The notes under the pieces were generated by a model, which had not been told where the DNA came from, did no database searches, and saw only the letters and a program-made list of their open reading frames with translations. Positions 15,985-24,462 of a stretch of 43,160 nt of DNA are shown in pieces. The first letter of the stretch is position 1. Each line of letters opens with the position of its first letter. Origin of the DNA: an uncultured Victivallales bacterium (GTDB taxonomy: Bacteria > Verrucomicrobiota > Lentisphaeria > Oligosphaerales > JAFGRS01); assembly GCA_903837355.1 (NCBI GenBank), contig CAILUI010000279.1, forward strand, positions 1 to 43,160, given 5' to 3'. The translations under genes were made by a program, and so were the position numbers.

Positions 15985-17550
15985 ATGACGTCCGAAGCCA
16001 CCTCCGAGCCCGCCCCCGCCGGGCCGCCGGCGAATGTGTTCTTCTCGGCCCGCACCATGGGCGGGGTCCCGTGGATGCTGCTCAGCAAAATCGTGCTCTT
16101 CGCCGTCTACTTCGGCATCTCCGTGATCGCCGTCCGCACCCTCGGCAGCGCCCAGTACGGGGTCTACAGCCTGTGCAAGAACCTCAGCGAGTACCTGGTG
16201 GTCGTCTGCGGGCTGGGGCTGAATGCCGCCCTGATCCGCTTCCTGCCAGAACTCGAGATCAGCCGTAATCGGGCGGGAATGATCCGGCTGCTGCGGCGCG
16301 CCTTCGCCCTGCAGGCGCTGGCGGCGGTCATCTGCGGTCTGGCTTTGCAGGCGGCGCTGCCGCTGCTGAACCGGGTTTTCAAGGTCTCTTTCGGCCACCT
16401 GCTGCTGCTGACCGCCATCCTGGTTGCCGCGGTGGTGGCCAAGGGCTTCGCCAACGACACCCTGACCGCGCTGTTTCGCAGCCGCGACGTCTGCCTTCTG
16501 GGGATCGGTCAAGGTCTGCTCTGGGTCGCTCTTCTCTATGTGGGGATGCGCTTTCGCCCCGAGGTCGGGACGGTGCTGGCCGCCCAGGCCGTGTCCTTCG
16601 CCGTGGCGGCCCTGGCAGGCTTTGCGCTGCTGGTGGCGCACGTCCGCGGCCTGCGTTGGCGTTCCCCGCCGCAGGGCATCGGTAGGGCGCGGGTCCTCCG
16701 CACCGCGTTGCCGGTCATGGGGGGAAGCCTGATCCGCATGCTGATGGACAAGTACACCGAGGTCTTCTTCCTGGGGGCGTACTTCTCTTCCCAGGTGGTT
16801 GGCATCTACGATCTGGGCTACTCGACGCCCGCCATCGTCATCGGGCTGGTGCCTACGGCGGTGCAATCCCTGTTTCTCTCCGGCTTCGCGGAGGCCTACA
16901 CCCGTGATCCCAACTGCCTGCCCCGCCTGGTCAATGCCTGCTACAAGGGACTGATTCTGATCGCCGTGCCCCTGGCTGCGTTCGGCGTCTTCTTTGCGCC
17001 CCAGGCGATCGTGCTGCTCTACGGCGAGGGCATGCGTGCCGCCGGTCCGGTGGCGTCGGCCTTCTGCGTCTTCCACGTCCTGCCGATGGTCTCGATTCCC
17101 CTCTCCATGGCGATCACGGCGCGCGAGAAGAACCTCGACATGCTGCCGATGCTGGTGCTCCAAGTCTGCCTGAACCTGACCCTGGACATTGCCCTGATAC
17201 CCCACTTCGGCATGGCCGGCGCGGTAGCGGCCGTCTACGGCACCTATGCACTGACGATTCCCATCCGTCTGCGCGTCGTGCGTCGTCTCATCGGCGGGAT
17301 TTACTTCCCGACCGGGTTCCTGCTGCGCATTGCGGCCCCCTCGCTCATCCTGGCCGGCGTGCCCGCCCTGCTGGCACCTCGGCTCTCGCTTCCCGCCCTC
17401 CTCGGGCTGGGTTGCGCCTACCTGGTGGCGGGGGCGGTTTGCCTGCGCCTCTTTCGCCTGATACATTCCGCTGACCTGAGGGATTTCCGTTCGCTGGGTA
17501 TCGGGCGGCTCAACCGCGTTCTCGACCTTCTCGCGGGAGTTCCCACATGA
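15985..17550 (+). CDS. Wzx-type polysaccharide flippase (MVF/MOP superfamily)
   Basis: A 521-residue membrane protein with 12 to 14 hydrophobic segments, the typical size of Wzx lipid-linked oligosaccharide flippases. The first helix region has FGISVIAVRTLGSAQYGVYS, matching the conserved start of polysaccharide biosynthesis proteins (the LG..yG.y pattern). The central part VFFLGAYFSSQVVGIYDLGY matches the mid-protein block around helix 7. The function is to move undecaprenyl-linked repeat units from the cytosolic to the periplasmic leaflet before polymerisation. ATG 15985 lies 57 bases after the second Wza-like gene and is preceded by AGGGA. It ends in an ATGA overlap with the pyruvyl transferase gene. 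Substrate specificity cannot be inferred. Confidence 0.92.
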   Translation: MTSEATSEPAPAGPPANVFFSARTMGGVPWMLLSKIVLFAVYFGISVIAVRTLGSAQYGVYSLCKNLSEYLVVVCGLGLNAALIRFLPELEISRNRAGMIRLLRRAFALQALAAVICGLALQAALPLLNRVFKVSFGHLLLLTAILVAAVVAKGFANDTLTALFRSRDVCLLGIGQGLLWVALLYVGMRFRPEVGTVLAAQAVSFAVAALAGFALLVAHVRGLRWRSPPQGIGRARVLRTALPVMGGSLIRMLMDKYTEVFFLGAYFSSQVVGIYDLGYSTPAIVIGLVPTAVQSLFLSGFAEAYTRDPNCLPRLVNACYKGLILIAVPLAAFGVFFAPQAIVLLYGEGMRAAGPVASAFCVFHVLPMVSIPLSMAITAREKNLDMLPMLVLQVCLNLTLDIALIPHFGMAGAVAAVYGTYALTIPIRLRVVRRLIGGIYFPTGFLLRIAAPSLILAGVPALLAPRLSLPALLGLGCAYLVAGAVCLRLFRLIHSADLRDFRSLGIGRLNRVLDLLAGVPT

Positions 17551-18803
17551 CCGCACCGCGCATCCTCATCGGGGGTGTCCCGTTCGGCTGTGACAACGTC
17601 GGAGACGAGGCCATCCTCGAGTGCATCGTCGGCATCCTCCGCCACGACTGCCCCGACGCTCGGCTCTCGGTCAGCACCAACGACGGACCGGCCACAGCGC
17701 GCAAGCTCGGGGTGGAGACGCTGGAGCTGTTCGGCTTCGGCCCACCCTACAGCCGCGCCCGCATGGCGGCCGCCCTGCGCAACCACGATGTTTTCATCTG
17801 GGGGGGAGCGACCGGGCTGTCAGACTATCCCGAGATTCCCCTCAGGATGCTGCAGCTCGCCCGCGCGGCGGGCCGTACCACGGTGCTCTGGGGCGTCGGC
17901 ATGAACAGCGAACTGAACCCCGTCTGGTATACCGTTCTCCCCGGCCGGCGACGCACCGTCCTGCAGTGGCTCAGCCGCTGCACGGGAGGGCGTTTCGACG
18001 CTGTGCGCGCCGAGGAGCAACGGCGTGAGGGACGAGCGCGACGGCGGATCTACGCGGAGTTGTCGCAGGCGTCCCTGGTCGTCCTCCGGGACGAGCCCAG
18101 TCGGCGGGAAGTACAGCGTTGCGGCGGCCCGCTGCCCCAGGCCATCGTCGGCGCCGATTCGGCCTTGCTCCTCGAGCCGACCCCGCTCGAGCAGGTGCGA
18201 CTCCCCGAGGCCGCCCGGCAGTTCCTGGCCGCCCCCGGACGGAAGATCGGCCTGTGCGTGTCGGCCCAACGCGAAATCCGCGACCGCGCCGGACTGGTGG
18301 CGCTGCTCGACCGCCTGGTGGCGGGGGGGGACACCCGGCTCGTCTTCGTGCCCATGAACCCCATCACCGATGCGCTGCTGATGCGGGGGCTGCGGGACGC
18401 GATGCGACAGCCAGAGCGGGCGCTGGTCGTGGAGGGCCGCTACGAGCCGGGCGAGATCCTGACGGTGGCAGGGACCCTGGACGTGGTCGCTGCCAGCCGA
18501 CTCCACCTGCTGATCCTGGCCTCAATCCTGCACGTGCCCATCATCGGGATCAGCCGCGGGTCCAAGGTGGATAACTTCCTGGAGCCCTTCGGTCTGACCT
18601 CGGTCGGCAGTGTCGAGTCGTGCGACTTCGGGCGCCTGGAGGGCGAGTTCCGGCGCCTGCTTGACGACCGGGCCGGCTTCCAACGCCGCAGCCGCCAGGT
18701 CCGGCAGGATCTGCTGACCCGACTGGAGCGGGCCCGGGTACGCTTGCGCGAGGTGCTGGGGACGGCCCCAGCCGCGGCTGCCGGCGCGGGAGGGCAGGGA
18801 TGA
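17547..18803 (+). CDS. Polysaccharide pyruvyl transferase family protein
   Basis: A 418-residue protein of the CsaB/WcaK pyruvyl transferase family, which adds ketal pyruvate from phosphoenolpyruvate to sugars of surface polymers. The N-terminal motif FGCDNVGDEAILECIVGIL corresponds to the G(N)xGDEA signature. WGGATGLSD and LWGVGMNSE mark the first Rossmann-like domain, and VVAASRLHLLILASILHVP contains the conserved S/D-R-x-H motif, with His at the catalytic position of the second domain. It is translationally coupled to the flippase before it and to the GT4 after it by ATGA overlaps. An acidic ketal on the repeat unit is the simplest inference. A few members have other activities, so the chemistry remains a family-level statement. 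Confidence 0.9.
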   Translation: MTAPRILIGGVPFGCDNVGDEAILECIVGILRHDCPDARLSVSTNDGPATARKLGVETLELFGFGPPYSRARMAAALRNHDVFIWGGATGLSDYPEIPLRMLQLARAAGRTTVLWGVGMNSELNPVWYTVLPGRRRTVLQWLSRCTGGRFDAVRAEEQRREGRARRRIYAELSQASLVVLRDEPSRREVQRCGGPLPQAIVGADSALLLEPTPLEQVRLPEAARQFLAAPGRKIGLCVSAQREIRDRAGLVALLDRLVAGGDTRLVFVPMNPITDALLMRGLRDAMRQPERALVVEGRYEPGEILTVAGTLDVVAASRLHLLILASILHVPIIGISRGSKVDNFLEPFGLTSVGSVESCDFGRLEGEFRRLLDDRAGFQRRSRQVRQDLLTRLERARVRLREVLGTAPAAAAGAGGQG

Positions 18804-20053
18804 GCACGGAACTCCGCAAGGTGGTCCACGTGCTGCGACGGGTCAACCCCGACCGCTGGGGCGGCACCGAGACCGTCGTCTTCAGCACGGCCGAGGAGTT
18901 GATCGCGCGCGGGATTGCCAGCCCCGTCTTCTGCGCGGCGATGATGGCGCCGGCGGGGGCGGATACCGTCCGCGGCGTCCCTGTCCGGCGCTTCCCGTAC
19001 GTCTACCCCTGGCTATTCCTCAACCAGGACGCCCGGCGGACCCTGGACCTGAAGGGCGGCAATGCCTGGTCCTTCGCCCTCTACCGGGCCCTGTTACGGG
19101 AAGCGGACGTATCGGTTCTGCACGCGCACGTTCAGCACCGTTTCGGGGGTATCGTCCGCACCGTGGCGCGGCGCCGTGGCCTGCCCTACGTCGTCTCGTT
19201 GCACGGCGGCCAGTTCCACGTGCCTGAGGCCGAGATCGCGGACTTGACCGAGCCCTTCCGTGGCAAGCCCGAATGGGGCAAGTTGATCGGCCTGTTGCTG
19301 GGCTCCAGGCGGACCCTCAGCGATGCCGATGCCATCGTCTGTGTCGGGGCGGACGAGGTGCCCGAGGTGCAGGCGCGCTATCCGGAGAAACGGGTCGAGT
19401 ACGTGCCCAACGGTGTCCACACGGCGCACTTCGCCAGTGCGGACGGCGGCCTCTTCCGCCGCCACTGCGGGGTGGCGCCCGACGATAAGCTCGTGGTCTG
19501 CGTGTCCCGCATCGACTACCAGAAGAACCAGCTCCTGCTGGTGCGGGCCTTCGGCCGTTTCGTGCAGCGCCATCGTGATTGGCGCCTGGTCCTGGTCGGA
19601 CCGGTTACGGCCGAGGCTTACCATGAGCGCATCCTGGCGACGGCGGCGGCGAGCATTCCGCCGGATCGCTTCACCGTGATCCCCGGGTTCGGCCCGGAGG
19701 ACCCGCTCTTGCCGGCGGCCTTCCGCGCCGCGGATATCTTCGTCCTCCCCACCCGGCACGAGCCCTTCGGCATCGTGGTGCTCGAGGCCTGGGCGGCGCA
19801 GGCGCCGGTGATCGCGACGCGGGTCGGCGGCATCCCCGGCTTCGCTGAGGACGGCAAAGACGTGCTGTTCTTCCCGCCCGACGATGAGGAGGCCCTGGTG
19901 CAGCGCCTGGAGGCCTTGGCGCTGGACCCCGCGCGGCGCCGGGCCCTGGGGGCCGCCGGCCACGAGAAGGCTCGACGCGACTACGACTGGGCCGTCATCG
20001 CGCGCCGCACCGAAGCCCTGTACCGTGAGGTGATCGCCGCCCACGGCCGATAA
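18800..20053 (+). CDS. GT4-family glycosyltransferase
   Basis: A 417-residue GT-B retaining glycosyltransferase with complete signatures. The N-terminal domain opens HVLRRVNPDRWGGTETVV, giving the glycine-rich acceptor loop, and contains LHAHVQHRFGGIVR and VVSLHGGQFH. The donor domain shows CVSRIDYQKNQLLLVRAF and PTRHEPFGIVVLEAWA, an intact E-x7-E motif, followed by ATRVGGIPGF. There is no signal peptide, so it acts at the cytosolic face. It overlaps the pyruvyl transferase gene by 4 bases, so the modified sugar and this transferase may act on the same repeat unit. Donor sugar not predictable. Confidence 0.93.
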   Translation: MSTELRKVVHVLRRVNPDRWGGTETVVFSTAEELIARGIASPVFCAAMMAPAGADTVRGVPVRRFPYVYPWLFLNQDARRTLDLKGGNAWSFALYRALLREADVSVLHAHVQHRFGGIVRTVARRRGLPYVVSLHGGQFHVPEAEIADLTEPFRGKPEWGKLIGLLLGSRRTLSDADAIVCVGADEVPEVQARYPEKRVEYVPNGVHTAHFASADGGLFRRHCGVAPDDKLVVCVSRIDYQKNQLLLVRAFGRFVQRHRDWRLVLVGPVTAEAYHERILATAAASIPPDRFTVIPGFGPEDPLLPAAFRAADIFVLPTRHEPFGIVVLEAWAAQAPVIATRVGGIPGFAEDGKDVLFFPPDDEEALVQRLEALALDPARRRALGAAGHEKARRDYDWAVIARRTEALYREVIAAHGR

Positions 20054-20126
20054 CGATGGGGAACGACCGGGGCAGGGGCCGGCCAGCCCGGCGGCACGGG
20101 TCTCGGAAACGAAGGGTAAGGAAAGC

Positions 20127-21281
20127 ATGGAGTCACGCACTCTGAAGGTCGGTTTCTCAGCCTTCGTCCTCCAGGGGGGACGGACCGGTGTGGCCGCCTA
20201 TGTGTGTGCTCTGCTGCAGCATCTGGCCAAGCGCGAGGGCCTGACCGGCGAGGTGTTGGTGCCGCGCTGCGATGCCGCGGTGATCCCGGCGCTGCCACCG
20301 TCCTGGCGCATCGTGCCCTTCCCGTCCCTGTGGGCCAAGCCCATCTGCAGCATCGTCTGGCACAACACCGTCCTGCCCGTGCTGGCGCGCCGCCGGCACT
20401 ATGACCTGGTCCATGTGCCGAGCTACCGCCGTATCCCGGTGCTGAAGGGCGTCCCCACCGTGGCCACCGTACACGACCTGGCCACCTTCCATATCGAGGC
20501 CAAGTACGATCGCGCCCGTATGCTCTTCAACCGCCGTCTCGTGCCGAGCATGGTGCGTCGGGCCGACCGGGTGATCGCGGTCAGCCGCTTCACCCGCGAT
20601 GACATCCTCCGCCTGATCCGCTATCCGGCGGAGCGCCTGACCGTGATCTATAACGGCATCGACACGGAACGCTTCCATCCGCTTGAGCCGCAGACGGCCC
20701 GGCAGCACGTGCGGGAACGATTCGGCGTCGAGGGGCCCTTCATCGTCTACGTGTCCAGGCTGGAACACCCCGCCAAGAACCACGTCCGCCTGATCCAGGC
20801 ATTCGCCGCCTGGAAAGGACGCTCCGGGAGCCCTGCCAAGCTGGTGCTCCCCGGCTCGGACTGGAATGGGGCCGCCAGCATCCATGACGCCGCGGCCGCC
20901 AGTGCCTGCGCCCAGGATATCCTGTTCCCGGGATTTGTGGCCGGCGCCGACCTGCCACACCTCTACTCGGCCTGCGAGCTGATGGTCTATCCGTCGCTGT
21001 TCGAGGGCTTCGGCTTCCCGATCCTCGAAGCCCTGGCCTGCGGCGCCCGCGTCGTCTGCTCGAACACCTCCTCCATGGGCGAACTCGCCGGCGAGGTCGT
21101 GCCGACCTTCGACCCGGCGTCGGAAGACGCCATCCGCGCCGCCATCGAACAGGCCCTGGCGCAACCCTGGAGCGCGGCGGCGGCCCGACGGGCCGTGGAC
21201 TACGCCCGGAGCTTCACCTGGGAAAACGCGGCGCAGCAGGTGCACGAGGTCTACCGCGCCGCCACGGCAGGGAGAGGGTAG
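20127..21281 (+). CDS. GT4-family glycosyltransferase (mannosyl/rhamnosyl type)
   Basis: A 384-residue GT4 enzyme. The N-terminal domain has GRTGVAAYVCALLQHLA and the block VHDLATFHIEAKYDRARM, close to the mannosyltransferase/rhamnosyltransferase group that carries an HDL motif. The donor domain has YVSRLEHPAKNHVRLIQAF and PSLFEGFGFPILEALACG with an intact E-x7-E, followed by a C-terminal CSNTSSMGELAG. ATG 20127 follows the strong AAGGGTAAGGA ribosome-binding region. The 73-base gap before it is the largest in this part of the run, so an internal promoter is possible, though I see no clear motif. It lies 4 bases before the GT2 gene. Confidence 0.93.
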   Translation: MESRTLKVGFSAFVLQGGRTGVAAYVCALLQHLAKREGLTGEVLVPRCDAAVIPALPPSWRIVPFPSLWAKPICSIVWHNTVLPVLARRRHYDLVHVPSYRRIPVLKGVPTVATVHDLATFHIEAKYDRARMLFNRRLVPSMVRRADRVIAVSRFTRDDILRLIRYPAERLTVIYNGIDTERFHPLEPQTARQHVRERFGVEGPFIVYVSRLEHPAKNHVRLIQAFAAWKGRSGSPAKLVLPGSDWNGAASIHDAAAASACAQDILFPGFVAGADLPHLYSACELMVYPSLFEGFGFPILEALACGARVVCSNTSSMGELAGEVVPTFDPASEDAIRAAIEQALAQPWSAAAARRAVDYARSFTWENAAQQVHEVYRAATAGRG

Positions 21282-21285
21282 CACC

Positions 21286-22149
21286 ATGGATCCCGTCGCC
21301 GTGATCATGAGGTCGAAGGACGAGATGCCGCACGCCCGCCGGGCGCTGGAGATGCTCCGGCGTCAGCGCGGCTGCCCGTTCGTACTCTTTAACGTCGATT
21401 CCGGCTCGACCGACGGCACGCTGGAAGCGATCCTCGAAGCCAACCCGGAGCGCGTCACCCGGATCCGCCCCGAGGACTACGTTCCCGGCCGGGTCCTCAA
21501 CCTCATGGTCGGGAAGACGACGGGTGACATCGTGGTCTTCCTCAATGCCGACGCCGTCCCCTGCGACGAGGACTGGCTGGTGCGGCTCGTCGGACCCATC
21601 GTTCGCGGCGAGGCGGACGCCACCTGCAGCCGCCAGGAACCGCGGGCCGACGCGACCTTCCTGGTGCGCTTCGACCACGCCCGGACCTTCAACCCGAAAT
21701 GGCTGACCCCGGACAACGACGCCTTCTTCTCGGCGGTCTCCTGCGCCTTCCGGCGGGCGCTGTGGGAGAAGCAGCGCTTCCGCGAGGAGGGGATTGCCGA
21801 GGACCTGGAGTGGTCCCGGCGCTGCCGTGGGGATGGCGCCCGGTTCGTCTACGTACCCGAGTCGCGGGTCGAGCACTCGCACAACTACAGCACTGAGCAG
21901 ATCCGTCGGCGGGAGTTTGGCCACGGCCAGGCCTATGCCCACATCTTCGGGCACCGGCCCGGCTGGCTGCGACAGGCCGCGCGCTGCCTGAAAGAGATCG
22001 TCCGCGATGCGCTGGAAGCCGCCCGGACCGGCCATCTGCGCACCGTCCCGGCCAACGTCGCCTTCCGGCTGGCCTACCACTCGGCCCACTACCGGGGCTT
22101 GCGCGAAGCGCAGCGCCGCCGGCCGTCGAAGGAGGTGCCGCGTGGGTAA
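21286..22149 (+). CDS. GT2-family glycosyltransferase
   Basis: A 287-residue GT-A fold enzyme, short and single domain. Nucleotide-binding residues lie in VAVIMRSKDEM (4-14) and FNVDSGSTDGTLEAIL, where Asp of VDSGSTD binds the nucleobase. The metal-binding DxD equivalent is FLNADAVP. The catalytic ED-type motif is AEDLEWSRRC with E-D-x-E, and VEHSHNYS supplies the usual late histidine. It resembles rhamnosyl-type transferases of EPS clusters. ATG 21286 follows GGGAGAGGG. The gene overlaps the nucleotidyltransferase start by 8 bases, so the two are coupled. Donor unknown. Confidence 0.9.
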   Translation: MDPVAVIMRSKDEMPHARRALEMLRRQRGCPFVLFNVDSGSTDGTLEAILEANPERVTRIRPEDYVPGRVLNLMVGKTTGDIVVFLNADAVPCDEDWLVRLVGPIVRGEADATCSRQEPRADATFLVRFDHARTFNPKWLTPDNDAFFSAVSCAFRRALWEKQRFREEGIAEDLEWSRRCRGDGARFVYVPESRVEHSHNYSTEQIRRREFGHGQAYAHIFGHRPGWLRQAARCLKEIVRDALEAARTGHLRTVPANVAFRLAYHSAHYRGLREAQRRRPSKEVPRG

Positions 22150-23278
22150 ATACACGCTGCGAGGCTCACCCGCACTGGACGCCCGTATCGACGCTGATAT
22201 GGCGCGCGTCGCCACCGCCGTCTCCCGGCTGCCCGAGGCGGCGCGGCTGCGCGCCGTGGTCCTGCTGGGCGGTTACGGCCGGGGCGAGGGCACGCCCTTT
22301 CTGCGCGATGGCGTCCAGATTCCCTACAACGACTACGATCTGGTGGTCGTCGCCGACGACCTGGGGCGGCAGGAGGCCAGCGTCTTGCGGGCGCACCTGA
22401 AGGCGGCCGAGGGCGAGTTGGGCACGGCCTGCGGCATCCCGGTGGACCTCTGCCTCTACACCGAGCAACGCCTGCGCCGCGCCGAACCCTCGCTGCTCAA
22501 CTGCGAGATGCGCTGGGGCCACCAGGTCATCTGGGGCGATCCCGACATCCTGGCGCTGATGCCACGCTACTCGTTCGCCGATGTCCCGGCATCGGAAGGC
22601 ACACGACTGCTGATGAATCGCGGCGCGCTGCTGCTGGACGTGGCCCGTTTCCTGGAGGGTCTGCCGACCCTTTACGAACCGCCCAATCCCATCTCGATGG
22701 TGAAGTTCCTGCTCAAGGCCCTGCTGGCCTTCGGCGACGCGGCCCTGCTGATCACGGGGCGCTACGACATCCGCTATACGGCGAAGAAGGGGCTCGTTGA
22801 GGACCTGGCCGCTGAGCCCGGACTGCCCGATGCCCGGTTCCTGATCGACCAGTACCGCCGGGCCATCGAGCTGAAGGAATGGGCGGAGACGGAGCGCCTG
22901 CGCGACTTCCCGCTGCGCCAGGAGTGGCCAGCGGTCCGCGACTACTTCCTGCGCTTCCTGCGCTGGTACGAGGAGCGCCGGCTCAAGGACTGCGGTGCGG
23001 CGGCCGGAGACTACGCCGCGCAGCTGCGCCGCTGCCCGCACCCGCCGGGGCGGTGGCGCTCGCTCGGCGTCAACGTCCTGACCTTCCGACAGCGGGCTCT
23101 CGAGCCAGAGTTCGGGTGGCTGTTCAGCCATCCGCGACTGCGGCTCTTTGCCGCCCTGCCGTTGTTGCTGGCCGCGGCCCCGGACCGGCGCCAGGCGGCG
23201 GCGCTGCTCCTCGCCGCCGCGGACGACCGCGACACCGTGGAAGAACGCTTCAAACACTTACAGCTCAGGTTCTCATGA
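22142..23278 (+). CDS. Pol beta-superfamily nucleotidyltransferase of unknown target
   Basis: A 378-residue protein with an N-terminal minimal nucleotidyltransferase domain. GGYGRGEG (43-50) is the GG/GS motif, and NDYDLVVV (63-70) carries the Asp-x-Asp metal pair. A third acidic strand, IPVDLCLY, completes the triad. The C-terminal two thirds are largely helical and unassigned, as in proteins that pair such a domain with a substrate-binding helical region. The fold transfers NMP to protein, nucleic-acid or small-molecule hydroxyls. A perfect AAGGAGG precedes GTG 22142, and the frame overlaps the GT2 gene by 8 bases. The next gene, a nucleotide pyrophosphatase/phosphodiesterase, starts in an ATGA overlap. 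I infer a make-and-break pair acting on a sugar, carrier or partner protein; the target is not known. Confidence 0.78.
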   Translation: MGKYTLRGSPALDARIDADMARVATAVSRLPEAARLRAVVLLGGYGRGEGTPFLRDGVQIPYNDYDLVVVADDLGRQEASVLRAHLKAAEGELGTACGIPVDLCLYTEQRLRRAEPSLLNCEMRWGHQVIWGDPDILALMPRYSFADVPASEGTRLLMNRGALLLDVARFLEGLPTLYEPPNPISMVKFLLKALLAFGDAALLITGRYDIRYTAKKGLVEDLAAEPGLPDARFLIDQYRRAIELKEWAETERLRDFPLRQEWPAVRDYFLRFLRWYEERRLKDCGAAAGDYAAQLRRCPHPPGRWRSLGVNVLTFRQRALEPEFGWLFSHPRLRLFAALPLLLAAAPDRRQAAALLLAAADDRDTVEERFKHLQLRFS

Positions 23279-24462
23279 AACGCCAGAAGCTGGCCCTCTT
23301 CCTGTTCATCGACGCCTTCGGCTGGGAGGTGCTCCAGCGCAACCCCTTCTTCCTCGACAACCTGACGGTCGAGCGTAAGAGCCTGGAGACCATCCTCGGC
23401 TACTCCTCCGCCTGCGATCCGTCCATCATCTCCGGCGTCATGCCGGACCGCCACCGCATGTGGTCCTCGTTCTACTACAGCCCCAGCACCTCACCCTTCC
23501 GGCCGCTGCGCCTGCTGCGCTTCCTGCCCGAGGCGCTGTTCAGCCGCGGTCGCGTGCGCTCGATCCTCAGCCGGATCGTCAAACGGGCCTACGGTTTCAC
23601 GGGCTACTTCCAGCTCTACAACGTTCCCTTCCGGCTGCTGCCGCTGTTCGACTATGCCGAGAAATACAGCATCTGGGTTCCCGGCGGACTCCGGGACACC
23701 CCGACCATCTTCGACGACCTCACCGCCGCCGGCATACGCTATGACGTCCTGACCGGGGACGGCGCCGACAGCGCCCGCTTCGCGCAGCTCGAGGAGAGCC
23801 TCCGCACGCAGCCTCTGCGCTTCGCGTACGCCGCCTTCGGCAGCCTGGACGCGATCATGCATGCACGGGGCAACGCCGGCCCCGACGTCACCGCGCTGGT
23901 ACGGGATTTCGACCAGCGCATCCGCCGGCTGCTCGAGCTCGCCGAGGGACTCTACGACGAGGTCTCCTGGTACGTGTTCACCGATCACGGCATGCACACG
24001 GTGGAGCGGGTCTGCGACCTGCAGGCCGAGGTCAATGCCCTCGGGCTCACCTTCGGCAGCGACTACGTGGCCTTCTACGACTCGACCATGCTGCGCTTCT
24101 GGTTCCACAACGAGGGGGCGCGGCGGCGCGTGACCGGGCTGCTCGAGCATCACCCCCTCGGCCGCATCCTCAGTGAGGACGAACTGCGGCGGCGCGGCGT
24201 CTTCTTCCCGGATGCGATGTATGGCGAGCTGATCTTCCTGGTGCAGCCCGGCGTCCTGGTGATCCCGGGCTTTATGGGAGCCCGGCCGATCGCGGGCATG
24301 CACGGGTATGACCCGGACAGTCCCGACTCCGCCGCCGCGATCTCCGCCAACCGCAAACTGCCTGCCGACCTCACCTGCATCCGTGACATCTACAGCGTCA
24401 TGCGCCGGGAAGCCGGATTGGCCCCCGCCGCGAGCGCTGCCGCGCACCGGGAGAAGGCGTGA
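23275..24462 (+). CDS. Type I phosphodiesterase/nucleotide pyrophosphatase family protein
   Basis: A 395-residue member of the alkaline phosphatase superfamily, closest in motif layout to type I phosphodiesterases/nucleotide pyrophosphatases. Metal ligands can be placed: Asp13 in LFIDAFGW, a nucleophile Ser/Thr near GYSSACDPS (42-50), Asp192 and His196 in SLDAIMHARG, Asp237-His238 in FTDHGMH, and His343 in GMHGYDPDS. No signal peptide or membrane helix is seen, so it appears cytosolic, unlike many secreted phosphatases. It is translationally coupled to the nucleotidyltransferase before it (ATGA) and abuts the WecG-STAS gene. A phosphoglycerol- or phosphoethanolamine-type transferase is an alternative, but the fold favours hydrolysis or phospho-transfer on a nucleotide or lipid-linked diester. 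Confidence 0.82.
   Translation: MKRQKLALFLFIDAFGWEVLQRNPFFLDNLTVERKSLETILGYSSACDPSIISGVMPDRHRMWSSFYYSPSTSPFRPLRLLRFLPEALFSRGRVRSILSRIVKRAYGFTGYFQLYNVPFRLLPLFDYAEKYSIWVPGGLRDTPTIFDDLTAAGIRYDVLTGDGADSARFAQLEESLRTQPLRFAYAAFGSLDAIMHARGNAGPDVTALVRDFDQRIRRLLELAEGLYDEVSWYVFTDHGMHTVERVCDLQAEVNALGLTFGSDYVAFYDSTMLRFWFHNEGARRRVTGLLEHHPLGRILSEDELRRRGVFFPDAMYGELIFLVQPGVLVIPGFMGARPIAGMHGYDPDSPDSAAAISANRKLPADLTCIRDIYSVMRREAGLAPAASAAAHREKA

Noticed and set aside
15529..17556. 675-codon open frame on the - strand across the Wza and Wzx genes
   Set aside because: It is antisense to well-supported genes, has a Gln/Arg/His-rich composition typical of GC-rich shadow frames and no recognisable domain.
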